A stretch of 64,000 nt of DNA, taken from positions 61,889,949 through 61,953,948 of the forward strand of contig NC_080688.1 in NCBI RefSeq assembly GCF_030445035.2, read 5' to 3'. The translations under genes and the position numbers were made by a program. The notes beneath the pieces are model-generated. The model worked only from the letters and a program-made list of their open reading frames with translations, did no database searches and was not told the DNA's origin. Source of the DNA: Dasypus novemcinctus (taxonomy: Eukaryota; Chordata; Mammalia; Cingulata; Dasypodidae). Of the stretch, positions 35,330 through 48,219 are shown in pieces. The number at the start of each line of letters is the position of its first letter. Position 1 is the stretch's first letter.

Positions 35330-35990
35330 ATCCCCTAGCCAAGGCAACAGCCAGAGCGAATCTTGCCCACCCTCCTGCGCACCGCCTCAAAGGATGACCC
35401 AGAACTCCTAACGCCAGATTTTACAAAGACACAAAAATACAGAAGGAAGGTTGACATTGTGATTCCCCGGGCCCTGCACCCACCCTCCCTGCTCCCGGCC
35501 CCCTCCCCTCCCCACCCATCATGTGAGGAAGGCTTGGGCGTCTCCTTCCCTCCCCTGGGCTCCTCCTTCAACATCTACACCCGCTCCACTCCTGCACCTC
35601 TGCCCGCCACGGTGCCTCGTGGATGACGCACCCGCCTGCAGCCCTGTCCCTCGCAGGCATCGCAGGGACCCCAAAGGCTTTAGTACTCAGGGCAGCCTGA
35701 GGAGCCCCTTCCTCAACCTCCAGGATCTACCGCCTCCCCCCCTCACCTAGGGAGTTTCAAATTCAGGCCCTCCTGAGCCTCAGGACCCCAGATTATCTCC
35801 CCTGCACCCAGCATCTAGGACTGCCCTGCTGCTGATCCACGCCAATAGAGCCACAGCCTTCTGTCATTAAAACCCAGTAAGCTGCCGCTGCCCCAGGCCC
35901 TGCCATCCGGGGCTTCCCTGCCCCCCTGGCCCCTGTTTGGGGCCTCCAGGAATTTCTCCCACAATCCAGCAACTAAAGGGTTAACACCTC
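35330..35990. other. C-rich intergenic stretch
   Basis: Markedly C-rich and C/T-skewed on the plus strand compared with both flanks. It contains frames of 75-87 codons rich in Pro/Ser. No homology, splice pattern or CpG-island character is clear. Confidence 0.4.
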
Positions 35991-36809
35991 ACATGGAGAA
36001 ACGGGGTTGGGGGTGGGTGAGCAAACAGTTCCGCTTGCCATACAAGTTATAAAACGTTTTGAATGTCACCCTGGTGTATATTTGGTCAGACATACAATGC
36101 AGATTGTTCATGCTTAATCCTTGTAATTTAATGCAATGCCTTATTTCTTTCCAAGTTTCAAAACGGAGCCTAAGGACTCAGCACTCGGTGTTAAGCACTT
36201 GAGGGGGTGCTGCAGGCCCACATGGAACTGATGGGGCTGGCACCTGCACGAGATGATCTGAGTGCCACCAAGAATGGTTCCCTCAGGTGCCTTCACCGGC
36301 AGCCCACAGTGGAGCCTCTGATTTCTTCACTCATTCCCTTGAGCTTTCAGCAAAAGAGTATTAGGTGAGAGTTGTGGTGTATTACACTCTTCTCAGGTAT
36401 TAAAACCCGAGTCGAATTAGTTTATCTGGTCTTTTCCCACCTGATAGCAAGAGCAAGTCCTATAGGAAAAGGATTCATTTTCATGGACAAATCCAAGGAA
36501 AGCATGCCTATGGGGACCTAGAGCAGTGGTCATGCAAAGGAAACCGGAGGAGGCAGTGGCACTGTCCAGGACATGCAAGAGGTAACCCAAGGACAATGTG
36601 TGATTTAATACACGGCCCCCGGAGGACATCACAGTGAAGAGAGAAGCCATTAGGCCAGGACCAGTCAAGCCAGGAGTGTGCCCATGCCAGTGGGGAGGTC
36701 TGTGGGGTCAGAAAATCTTTAAGGGTAAAGGAGCAACCTCCTTCCTCCATGCCTTTTATAATGTGGCTACTTCCTCTTCTTGTAATCGTGAAATCCCAGC
36801 TTCCCACTC

Positions 36810-37222
36810 TGACCGTTCATTTGTTGTTTTTGTCTTCCCACCTTGCTTCCCACCTTCCTTTCTCTAAGGGATCTGCTCCTTCCCCTTCCATGTGGATCCC
36901 TGGGGTTGGCAGCCTCATATAATATCTCCAGGGTGCAGACGAGTCACGTGACTCAGACACCTGCCTGTCACAGTATTCCAATCCCCTAGCAGGGATGGAC
37001 CGAGGGGTGGCCACTGACGCAAACCGAACACTGCGGCAATGTGAAATCTAAGCAGACATCCCCAAACAGAGGCAAGTGGGAACAGGTTCTAGCAGCAGTG
37101 CTTTGGAGTCATCCCGGCATCTTCATTCCCTAAGTTGCTATTTCTTCCTAATAAACTCAATTGCTACTTAATTCAGAATTTGTTTCTGTTGTTTACAACC
37201 AATAACCTAAACTAATATAGAA
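36810..37222 (+). mobile_element. Possible MaLR-type LTR end
   Basis: The end ttcctaataaactcaattgc followed by ctgttgtttacaaccaataac and ctaactaata-like sequence resembles MaLR LTR ends. The 5' boundary is not resolved. Confidence 0.4.
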
Positions 37223-37689
37223 TATTGCAAGTGGCATACCTAAAATATGAATTAGGCTTGGTCATTTCAGGGTGGGGAGTTAGGGGGAGATTCCCCCAAC
37301 CCCTCCCAGGCTGGGAATCTGACAGTCCTTGCTAAATGGTTGAACAATTAATTCATGGATCTAGTGACCCAATCCATGTCCCCATGGCTGAAGCTTTCCA
37401 AGAGGCTTGGTAGGAAAAAGCCAGGCTATTGGAGTGCTCTGGCTATGGATTCTGGCTTACTTAAAGCAGGGTGCACAGGCATCTGACAACTGGCCCTTTC
37501 TGCCTTCAGCCAATGCTCCAGGACTCCTGGGGCCAAAGAACTGTGCTCCCTGCCTGGGCCAGCTATTAAGAGGCTGGCTCCCAGCTCCAAATCCACCCTG
37601 CTCTGTGCTGCTGGGATTGGGACTCTGCAAACCACATTTCTCCTTTGCCTGCTGGCTCCCTTTTAGATTCTGCTAATTGGGTGAATTCA

Positions 37690-39098
37690 AGAGAGAATGG
37701 AATGACAACATGCATGAACCCTGAGAACATTATGTTGAGTGAAATAAGCCAGACACAAAAGGGCAACTACTGTATGGTCTCACTAATATGAACTAAATAC
37801 AATGAATAAACCTATGCAGTTAAGCTCTAGAGTATAGGTTACTAGGAGAAAGAATACAGGTTGAGAAGGGAGAGCTGATGCAGAATGTTATGTAGGATGT
37901 TTAATAAGGTGGATTGTAAACGTGGAGAAATGGATCAATTTGATGGTAACGCATTAAAGCGAGTAAAGGGGTAGTCTAGGGAGTAATGCCACCTGAAAGA
38001 AAGCTAGAGGATCATCTAGGGAATGTGTAAAGCAGTGATTTCACTGGGTAGAGGATGACGGTGGCTAACAGTACAAACACAAAACTGTTCCTCTTTTTCA
38101 GGGTGGAAAAACACAACTAATGTAACATATAGACTATAGTTAACAGTAGTATTGTAATATTTTTACAGCAATGGCAAAGAAGGTACTATAACAATGCTAA
38201 AGATCAGTAATGGGGAGTCTAAGGGGGTGTGATGGTTAGGCTAATGTGTCAACTCGACCAGGTAATGGTTCCCAATTGTTTGGTCAAGCAAGCAATAGGC
38301 TAATTATAATACAAGGACATTTCATGGGCTTTAGTCATCAGTGAGTCGATTGCATAGATGGCTGGTTACATCTACAATCAACTAAGGAGATCGCCCTCAG
38401 CAGTGAGTGACTCATCCAATCAGTTGAAGGTCTTAAAAGGGGAAGTGATTTCAGCATTCAGAGAGAAAACTCCCCTCTCTTCTTCAGACAGCCAGCGTCT
38501 CTTGGGGACTCATCAAGTCCCTGGCTTGCAGCCTGCCTTGTGGAATTTGGACTTGTGCATCGCCACGGTCACATGAGACAATTTTATAAAATCTCATACT
38601 ATTTACAGATATCTCCTGTCAGTTCTGTTTCTCTAGAGAACCCTGACTAACACAGGGGGACATGGAATTTTTCCTTTTGGAGTAATAAAAACATCCTGAA
38701 ATGGAATTAGCTGATGGCAGCACAACTCTGTGACGAAACAGAGCCACCGAGTATACACTCCGGGTGGGTTGTACAGAGCAGGGGAGAGTAAAACACAGTG
38801 AGTCCTGTGGTGGATGATGGGCTGTGGTTAACGGCACAAATATGAGAACATTCTCCCATGAACTATAGCAAATATACAATACTAATACATGGTGTGAATG
38901 ATAGGATAGTTTTTGGGAAAAATACACAAAATATAAGTTATGGATATAGTTAGCCTAATCTTATGATGATGTTCTTTCATCAGCTGTAAAAAATATTTCA
39001 CAACAATGTAAGGTGTTGGTGATGGGGCAATGTTTGGGAATCCTGTATGGTATGTGTGATTGTTTTATAAACTCACAACTTCTCAAGTAAAAAACAGA
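37690..39098 (+). mobile_element. L1 3' end, interrupted by a solo LTR
   Basis: The parts atgttgagtgaaataagccag, acagtagtattgtaatattt and (after the LTR) gtgatggggcaatg and ataaactcacaacttctc match the same L1 3' region seen at 45360-45895, 51320-51480 and 58850-59150. It is a xenarthran L1 tail present several times in this window. Confidence 0.7.
38228..38654 (+). mobile_element. Solo ERVL-type LTR
   Basis: It begins tgtgatggttagg and ends ctgactaacaca (TG...CA), with the internal motif ttgtttggtcaa typical of ERVL/MLT2-class LTRs. It is flanked by identical 5-bp target sites ggggg (38223-38227, 38655-38659). No internal retroviral sequence is present, so it is a recombined solo LTR. Confidence 0.82.
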
Positions 39099-40059
39099 GA
39101 GAGAATGGGAGGGGGAAGGAGGGGAGAAGGCTTTGCAGCTTTCAGCAGTGGTTCCCACCTTGTTTCACTCTCCCATAACCTAACCCGCGGTGTCCCCTCA
39201 GAGTCAAGCACCAGTCAGGGCACCCCTCCTTGGCTCACTTATGAGCTGAATTAAAACTGATGCCCTGACCAGGAAGCAGCTCCCTGGGAGGATGAAGGGA
39301 AACAGGGAGTCTGACTTCCCCAGGCTCTTCCTGAACACCTTCCATTAAAAACTCACTCCTTGCACAAAAGCGGTTAGTAAGACTTTCCTGGCTGTGATTG
39401 TCACCCACTGCAGTGCAGCCTAGGGACAGAGAGGTGCTGGCCTTAGACCAGAGGAAAGCCCTGTCCTAGCCTCCCAGCTCTAGATACCCCACTCTGACCT
39501 TCCTGCCCAAAGGTCCTCCCAGGTGGCCCAGAGTCTGTTCCCTGGGCCCACGAGGGCCCCTCCGTGAGTCGTCCTTCTGAGTGGGCCCTGTGCTTGCAGG
39601 GTGCTCCCCTCACAGCCCGAGCACTGCCAGGAGACGGCTGTTGGGGGTGGAGGTGCACAGGCCCTGCAGTGCAGGCTGGGCTGTCCATGCACACCCTCAA
39701 GGCCCCCTGTGCAGGACAGAGCCGAGCAGGGAGCGAAGGCGAGGCAAACCAGGGGCCACTTTTTGTTCTCTTTCCCCAGATCCCACAAAAGTTAAGGGAA
39801 GATGTGCCAGGAAGCAAATCTGCTCTGCTCCCTGAATCTAAAGCCAAGCCATTAGGCTGAGGTCGAAGGGGATGAGCTAAGAGACAGAACCACAGGGCTT
39901 CAGTTCAGATTCGAACATCCTGACTCACCGGCCAAAGAGCTCCCCAAACGGAATCAGCAAGGGTTCCATGAAGCTGTGTTGGCAGAGAACCCCTAAAATA
40001 GGCCAGCAGCAGCTTATAATTGGGCAATCCCAAGGCAAACCTCGGGTTCCACAACCATG

Positions 40060-40645
40060 CTGAAGCCAGCTAGTAAGACAGGGAATTAATAGATGGATCT
40101 GGAACCTGGCAAGAAGTTCACGTGGACATCAGTTACCCCAAGATGGCTGCTGGAAGACCCTCCCCAAGATTCTGCCACGCAGAAGACTTCCTCCAGAAGC
40201 CAGGAGAAGCACCGGATATTCCCCAGGGACCTTATCATTGGGCCCTCCTGGGAGACTGATGGGAGAAATAAGCAATCAAAATGATGAACATCTGGAATTC
40301 CTGATTAGCAAAGCGGAGGGATAATTAACAGTTCAAAAAGCTGTGCCAGGCCGGAGTTCTCTCTTGCCTCTGGACCCAGACCCCAGCTGCCTTCTCCCCC
40401 ACTTGGATCACTATGCAGTAAACCTGGGGATTTATAATCTGTAGTGGGGAATTGCAGCCTGTAAATCAGTCCTCTTTATCCCTTTTCAGCCCCTTCCTTT
40501 CTGGGGCTGGGACCCCTGATCTATTATTTTCTCCTATTTCTCTTCCCTCCCTTCCTGAATAAATTACTGGCTTAACTCACCGACGTGCTCTTGAAATTCA
40601 TTTCAGCAGCATGGTCAAAGAACCTAAACGAAATCCAGTAACAAT
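40060..40645 (+). mobile_element. Possible ERV1-type LTR
   Basis: A U3-like stretch is followed by a C/T-rich segment, a polyadenylation signal in cctgaataaattactgg (about 40555) and U5-like ttgaaattcatttcagcag. No internal region is recognised. Confidence 0.45.
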
Positions 40646-43600
40646 GCCAAGAAGGAGTGGGCTGCCAAGCAGGACAGCGTCAGTGGTAAAATCTCCCAGA
40701 GCTCTCAGGTGTGGCCAACGCGAACCCTGGCTGGGAGGCCCCCGGCAGCAGGGTACAGGGAAACCTCACGTGCAACCCATGCCTGCCCGCTCACTCTTCC
40801 TGATCAGCAGGATATGCTGTCCTTTGGGCCAGTGGCTATCATCTCCTGTTTTAAATGGAAGTTCTAATTGCTATCCTGTTTTCCCCCAATATAGTTGTAT
40901 GTTAGGTATGTTGGGTGTGACATTTATTTATGTGTCATGAGGAGCACATCCAGATCTGATAGGGAAGGACGAGTGGTATTAAATGGGCTTTTGCTTTCTT
41001 TAAGGGGGAAGGAGGTATGAACAATGTGGTGTTATTTTAAGCAGGCGTATTTTTAAATCATATATATGGGGAAAAGTTTGCATGTGAGCTGGGTTGCAAA
41101 ATGGCTATTGCCATTGTCCACTCTATGCCCACCTCATCCTGTCCCCAGCCAAACCCTTCTGGCAACAGACCTGGCAGCCCTGAATGCAGAGGGGACCCGT
41201 GAGCCAGGCTGGGACAATCACTGCACTTTACACCCTGGTCATAGTGACTGGTATGGGACCGTCATATGACAGCAGCTGTCAATCTCAATTCTTCTGGTTG
41301 GAGCTGGTGGGAAAAAACACCTTTCTTTTTGGTGGCACAGCTGTTGGGATGGAGTCCAAGGTTGTCAGTGGCTATATTCCCCTCTATGTGGGGAAAGTCC
41401 ATCAGCAGAAGAAAACAAGACAACAGATTAAGAGAAGCAGAGAGTGAAGCAGAATGAGAGAGAGGAGGAGTGACAGTGAGAAAGAGAGAATGTGTATATG
41501 AGAGAAAGTATGTGTGTGTGAGGTGGGGCGACAGAATGTTCTAGCAGCCTTGAGTTCCTGAGATACAAAAAAACTACCATACGTCCTGCGGGTCTTCCTT
41601 TGATGCTGAGGCCTCCTCACTTTTTCTGCCTTGAATAAGCATAGATTGGAGAAGACTTTTCAGCTAAGAGTCCCAACGAACAAACCAAAAAAAAACCCTG
41701 ATTAGAGTTAAATTTTTAAAATCTATGGCCCTTTACAATGCATTTTCATTCTGTTTTATATATCCTTGTCAACCAAATAATTTTATTGAGCTTTATTTAT
41801 TATTAGTTTGTATTTCAGATATATATATTATTGAAGTGATTAGAATTAAGTATTACTGCAATAACATAAACTCAAAATAACAGTTGGTGGTAGTGATGTC
41901 ATCAACATGGTGACATAAGACATTCTTTGTAAAAACCTTCCCAGAGGTTCAGCAAATAACGTAAATCCCTCTTGAATAGAAATCTGGAGGATGGTAGAGA
42001 CTGAAAAAGGACTCTACAAAGGCTAATTCAAAGAAAGAGAAAAATATCAGCTAGGAAACTTCTGTCCTGACTGGCCAATCCTCTTCCCTGCCCCTCACTT
42101 GGTCCTGTGCAGCTTGGCAGTGGCCCAGATCCATCCTTCCCACTGGCGACACAGGCTATAAAGCCATTTACAGCAGTGAGTTAGAACCCCACATATCCAG
42201 GTACAGGGGCCCAACTCCACAGAGACCCAGGGCTGAACAAACTCCCCTGAGGAGTGCTGCATACCAAAGGGGCCCCAGGGTGGGAGGGTGAGGGAGATCA
42301 TTGTGGCTTCCAAGTGGTGCACTCATTCAATCCAGTTTCTGTCACCTGGACCATCTAAATGTAAAATGGACTTTTCTGGAGTGACCCACCTTTCTGAATT
42401 GACCCCATCTCACCACCCGGGGCTGGATTAGAACAGAGGTAAATGCAATAGAAAAAATAAAACAAAAGAATCTACAAAACCAAAAGTTAGTTCTTTGAAA
42501 AGATCCAATAAAATTGACAAATGATTAGACTGACAAGTTTAAAAAGATAGGATATACATAACTAAAACCAGAAATGAAAGAGAGACATTACTACCAACCC
42601 CACAGACATAAAAAGGACTATAAGAGAATACTATGAACAACTCTACACAAATCAGATAACCTAGATGAAATGGACAAATTCTTAGAAACACACAAAAAAC
42701 TACATTCACTCAAGAAGAAATAGAAGATCTCAACAAACTAATTACTAGTAAGGAGATTGAATCAGGAATTAAAATTTTCCCAACAAAGAAAAGCCCAGGA
42801 TCTGATGACTTCACAGGGAAATTCTACCAACTATTCCAAGGAGACTTAACTCCAGTTCTGCTCAATCACTTCCAAAAAAAAATTGAAGAGGAGGGAATAT
42901 TCCCTACTTTATTCTATGAGTCCAATGTCATACTCATACCAAAGCTAAATAGAGATACCACAAGAAAACTACAAACCAATATCTTGTAGGAATATAGATG
43001 CAAAAATACTCAATGAAATACTAGCAAACTGAATCCAATAGCATATTAAAAGAATTATGCCATGATTAAGCAGGATTTATCCCTGGTATTGCAAGGGTGG
43101 TTCAACATATTTTTAAAATCAACTAATGTAATACACCACATTATAATGGAATAAAGGAAAAACCACATGATCATCTCAATTAATGCAGAAAAGGCATTTG
43201 AAAAAATATAACTCTCCTTCTAGATAAAAACACCTAGAACACTAGGAATAGAAGGAAACTTCCTCATCATGATAAAGGGCATATATGAAAAACCCACAGC
43301 TAAAAGCTTTCTTAATGGTGAAAGACTGAAAACTGTCCCTCTAAGATCAGGAATAAGACAAGGATGTCTAATGTTGCCAATGTTATTCAAATTTGTAGTG
43401 GAATTCTCACCAGAGCAATTAGGCAAGGAAAAGAAATAAAAGGCATCCAAATTGGAAAAGAAGAAGTGAAACTTTCCCTATTTACAGATGATATGATCCT
43501 ATATACAGAAAATCCTGAAAAATCTACAACAAAGTTTATAGAGCTAATAAATGAATTTAGCCCAGTGGCAAGTACAAGATAACACCCCTAAAGCAGTAGT

Positions 43601-44674
43601 GTTTCTATACACCAGCAATGAACAATTAGAGGAAGAAATCAAGAAATAAATTCCATTCACAATAGCAACTAAAAGAATCAAATATTTAAGATAAATTTAA
43701 TCAAAGATATAAAGAACTTAATACACAGAAAACTATGAAACATTGCTAAAAGAAATCAAAGAAGATCTAAATAAATGGAAGGACATTTCATGTTCATGAA
43801 TTAGAAGGCTAAATATTAAGATGTCAGTCCTACCCAAAGTGATTTACAAATTCAGTGCAGTTCCAATCAAAATTCCAACAACTTACTTTGCAGAAATGAA
43901 AAAGTCAATCATCAAATTTATATGAAATGGAAATGAATAGCTAAAGCCATCTTGAAAAAGAAGAATGAAGTTGGAAGACTCACACTTTCCAATCTTAAAA
44001 CTTATTATAAAGCCATAGTAATCAAAACAGCATGGTACTGGCACAAGGAGAGACATATGGACCAATGGAATCTAATTGAGAGTTCAGAAATCCACCTTTA
44101 TGTTTTATGGCCAACTAATTTTTGACAAGGGGATAAAGACCACTCAACTGGGAAAGAATCGTTTCTTTAACAAATGGTGAACACCTCCTCACATTGTATA
44201 CAAAACCCAACTCAAAATGGATCAAAGGCCTAAATATAAGAGCTAGAGTATCAAACTCCTAAAAGAAAATGCAGTGAAGAAAGACCTAAATATAGGAGCT
44301 AGAGTATCAAACTTCTAGAAGAAAATGCACGGAAGCATCTCCAGGACCTTGTGTTCGGCAATGGTTTCTTAGACTTTATACCCAAAGCACAAGCAACAAC
44401 AAAAAAACAGGTAAATGGGATCTCATCAAAATTAAAAACTTCTGTGCCTCGAAGGATTTTATCATGAAAATATTTGGAAACCACATATCCAATAAGGGTA
44501 ATAACTACAATATATAAAGAAATCCTTCACCTTAACAAAAAGACAAACAACCCAATTTAAAAATGATCAAAAGACTTGAATAGACATCACTCTAAATAAG
44601 TTAAACAAATGGCCAGAAAGTACATGAAAAAATGCTCAACATCTGCCATCAAGGAAATGCAAATCAGAACAATG

Positions 44675-44726
44675 GGGGGGAGGGGAGGATGAGAGAAATA
44701 AATAAAATAAATCTTTAAAAAAAAGC
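44675..44726 (+). mobile_element. DAS SINE tail fragment inside an L1
   Basis: Only the last ~50 bp of a DAS SINE (gggaggggaggatgagagaaataaat and onward) is present, flanked by acaatg (44669-44674, 44727-44732). It is a severely 5'-truncated insertion. Confidence 0.7.
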
Positions 44727-44736
44727 ACAATGAGAT

Positions 44737-44938
44737 GGGGATCAGCTGTAGCTCAAGTGGTTGAGCGCCTGCTTCCCATGTATGAGTTCCCAGGTTCGAT
44801 CCTCAGTACCACCTGAAAACAAAACAAACAAATGAAAAAGCCAACTCTCACTGGGGAGTAGAAGTAGCTCAGTGGTTGAGTGCTTGCTTCCCATGTCTGA
44901 GGTCCTGGGTTCAATCCCCTGTACATCCTAAAACAAAC

Positions 44939-44971
<33 letters not shown>
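44737..44971 (+). mobile_element. Dimeric tRNA-derived SINE inside an L1
   Basis: Two tRNA-like heads (about 44746 and 44862) end in a CA-repeat tail. They are flanked by acaatgagat (44727-44736, 44972-44981), which is L1 sequence, so it inserted directly beside the earlier SINE fragment. Confidence 0.82.

Positions 44972-44974
<3 letters not shown>
44942..44974. repeat. (CA)n microsatellite
   Basis: About 16 CA units grown from the A/C-rich tail of the neighbouring SINE. Confidence 0.95.
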
Positions 44975-44976
<2 letters not shown>

Positions 44977-46339
44977 GAGATACCATTAGAATGGCTGCTA
45001 TTTTTTTTTTAATGGACATAACCTTTGTTGGAGAGGATGTGGAGAAATAGGAATACTCATCCATTGCTGGTGGCAATGTAAAATGTGCAGCCCCTTTGGA
45101 AGACAGTTCGTTAGTTCTACAGAAAGCTAAGTATAGAACAACCATGTGACCTGGCAATCCCGCTCCTAGGTATATACCTCAAAGAACAGAAAGCAGGGAC
45201 TCAAACAGATACTTGCACACTGATGTCCACAGTGGCATTACTCACAATTGCCAAAAGATGGAAGCAACTCTAGTGTCCATCAACCGATGAATAGATAAAT
45301 AAAATGTGGTGTATCCATATAGTAGAATATTATTAAGCTGTAAAAAGGAATGAAGTCCTGCATCAACATGTATGAAATAGGCCAGATACAAAAGGACAAA
45401 TATTGTATAATCTCACAGATTTGAAAGAATTAGAATAGAATAAGCAAACAGAGTCAGGAGCTAGAACAGGTTACCAGGGGATGGGGTAGGGGTAGGGAAT
45501 GGAAAGGTAAAGCTAAAAGTGTACAGGGTTCCTATCTGGAATAATGAAATGTTTTTGGTACTGGATGGTGATGATGGTAGCACAACATTATGAATGCAAT
45601 TAACAGCACTGAAATATATATCTGAATATGATTAAAAGGGGAAATGTTAGATTATATATATGGTACACGCGATAAAATTTTTTTTTAACTAATGGAATCA
45701 TACTATACAGTGAACCCTAAGTTAAACCATGAACTTCAGTTAATAGTACAATATAAAAATGTGCTGTTATGAATTGTAACAAATGTTCCATACCAACGGA
45801 AGGTGTTGGTGGTAGGGTGGTGCATGGGAATCCAATATTTTATGCATGCTTGTTCTGTAAACCCAAAACTTCTTGAATAAAGAAAAAATATATGAAAAAT
45901 ATTGGGGGCCAAGTACCAGTCTTTGACATAGTAATTTATTGGACACGATGTTTCAAATTTAATATTGCTTTCCTCTCCTTGTTGCATTTCCTGAGCCTGA
46001 CCCCCAGGAAAACATCATCCATCCTCCCTGCAAGAGAATGGGGTCTTCCTTTTCCCTCACTTTGAGAATCACTAAATTAGGAAGAAAAAAAATGTCTCTT
46101 TGGACCATCAATTCAAAACTAATTGAGATTCCTTCTGGCCTCACTGATTCCACTTAACACCTATTTATCAAGAGCCTGCATCGTGCCACGCACTATGCTG
46201 GAGGAAACTTGACCTCACCTATGAGACCAGCTCAGACAGAGGGGCATGGGGCCAACGAGGAGGGGCCAAGGCAAACCTGGGATCATCTGTAACAAAGACC
46301 TCCGTGGAAAGCTGAGGTCCCCCAGGATAACACATGTGA

Positions 46340-46445
46340 AAGAAAAGGCTGTGCAGTCAGCAATCCCCAATGCTAATTCTGGACTTAACACCAATTGCTG
46401 TGACCTTGGGTCAGGCCTATCACCTCCATTCTCTCCTTACTAAGT
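46340..46445 (+). mobile_element. MIR fragment (weak)
   Basis: The motif tgctgtgaccttgggtcagg followed by pyrimidine-rich sequence resembles the MIR core. Confidence 0.45.
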
Positions 46446-46479
46446 GAAAGGCTCAGATGCATCAGAGGTTTCCCAGGCC

Positions 46480-46640
46480 ACTTTTGAGTTGGCCAAATGC
46501 ATCACCTAGAAAGTGGTTTAAATGCAGATTCTTGGGCCCATCCAGATCCTGATTAAGGAAGCCTATGGAGGAGACTGAGAATTTGTATTTTTTTGGGTAT
46601 GAATGTGTTCTCACATCCAACAGGTATGGGGATTACTAGA
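46480..46640 (+). mobile_element. MER5-type fragment
   Basis: The parts gcagattcttgggcccatcc and gactgagaatttgtattt fit MER5. Confidence 0.5.
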
Positions 46641-47085
46641 CTAGCAGAGATCCCTCCCAGCTCTAACAGTCTAAGATCTTGGAAATTAGAAACAAATCCA
46701 CATTTCTGTGGCATGCAAAAGTCCCTGCCATGTTCCAGGAAACACTACACATCCAGATAAAACTTAAGGTCTGGCAGAGCTGTGAAAAACGAGGAGATAT
46801 TATTTCCCCCAAAAAGCATTATTAACTCAAGTGCTTCAAGTCTGGGAAGTTTTTTCTATTACGGGTATAAAGAGGAATAACAACTATGTAACAATTATAA
46901 CAACATTATAATTGGTACTTTAGGAAAAAATGGATTTCCTGAGCTCTAGACTTAAGAATAAGATGTGTAATTGAGTTAGCATTTTAATTCTCAGCCTAAT
47001 AGTTTCTTTGTGTATCATAAAGGTACAGTATGGGACATATCAGAGAACAACATGGAGCCTTATGCCCCAGACAGGTCACATTGAT

Positions 47086-47220
47086 CCCTCATTCATTCAT
47101 TCATTCATTTAACAAATATTTACTGAGCAACTACCATGTCTCAAGCACCATGGTGGGCTCAGGGGTAAAATGATTAATATGACCATGGCCCTTCCTTACC
47201 TAGCTTGGCCTAAGATGGGA
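47086..47220 (-). mobile_element. L2 fragment
   Basis: The stretch with repeated cattcatt units, then aacaaatatttactgagc and ctaccatgtctcaagcacc is the reverse complement of the L2 3' end. Confidence 0.75.
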
Positions 47221-47681
47221 CATAGGTAAGTAAATAGGCAGTTACTAAATGCACTGTGATAAGGGTATCATGGAAGACCTCAGAAAAATCCTAAAATGTC
47301 TGTAACAGGTTTTCTCTCTCATGGGAAGACCACAGAATTCATAAACTGACTATGCTGTTGTTATTAAACAAGGGTCATCACCAAGGAAGTCATGGTCTCT
47401 CCAAGTTATGAGGTTGTGAATTTTCAACAAAGAAGTTGAACACGAAAAACTTCACCAGCTTTGTTTATTTAAAACCTTTTTGTTTGAAAGCATGTTTGCC
47501 TGTTTCTTATGTTTCTATAAAAATTACACAGTGTTATCCCCTTATATTCCAAATACTACAGGGAAAAATAGGCCATGTTTCTATATCATTACAGGCTCAT
47601 AATTTCTGCCAGAGAGATAGAGGGAAAGTAAAAGAAACCAGAACCCTCTCCCCTATTTGCTAGGACAATCTCCCTCAGGGG

Positions 47682-47736
47682 ATTGGCTACGGGATGGGGG
47701 GAACCCTTTCTGTATCTTACCCCATCACTATATAAG
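47682..47736 (+). promoter_or_regulatory. Isolated CCAAT/TATA-like arrangement
   Basis: ATTGG (reverse CCAAT, 47682-47686) lies about 45 bp before TATATAAG (47729-47736). Spacing is promoter-like, but no gene follows; it may be an unrecognised LTR. Confidence 0.2.
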
Positions 47737-48219
47737 CCATGCAAGCTCCTGGCCCAGGATAGCTCAGTTCATTGAAGATTTGTACCTACAAGGGGTTGGA
47801 AAGAGTGCACCTACTATCCTGAGTAGTACATAAACTAAAATTGACAGAAAATAAAGAGAAAATGAAACCCTTTTACAAATCTCTGCCTCTTCAGATCCTA
47901 CAATCTCAGATCTCATTGCCATCACAATACAAATACAATGTCATCCCAGGTTTGGCAGATATTAAAGAGTATAGTGCGAGTACAGGTCTGGGGCAGGGAG
48001 ACAACAGCAAAGTCGAGTCCTGAAGAGTTTATAGATGTTTGTCACAAAAGCATTGGAAGAGTTGGAAGATTCTAGTCAAGAGAGCCAACAACCCCCCAGG
48101 CCTGGAACTAGATACCCAAAGAAGTGTATGAACTGTAAGCAGTGTGCCACATCTGGGGCCTAGCAGGGAGTGGTGGGAGGTGGGGCTGCAACAGTGAGCA
48201 AGGCCAGAGCAGAAGGCCT

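Larger units (their letters stand above)
42422..45895 (+). mobile_element. L1 LINE, decayed ORF2 and 3' end (SINE-interrupted)
   Basis: The ORF2 region is recognisable from about 42422. The reverse transcriptase core lies at about 43330-43580: GIRQGC-like, then [21 protein letters not shown] with FTDD at 43481-43492 (the catalytic FADD motif with Ala to Thr). The C-terminal part resumes after the SINEs at 44976. The 3' UTR runs to a terminal cttgaataaag (45875-45885). Frameshifts and stops are frequent. The longest open piece is 43364-43582, about 72 codons, so it is dead. Confidence 0.88.

Noticed and set aside
39443..39860. Overlapping frames of 84-134 codons on both strands
   Set aside because: GC-rich sequence without domain, splice or start support; openness on both strands points to base composition.
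43364..43582. Possible functional reverse transcriptase fragment
   Set aside because: Only about 72 codons are open, the catalytic motif has Thr for Ala, and the rest of the L1 is full of stops.
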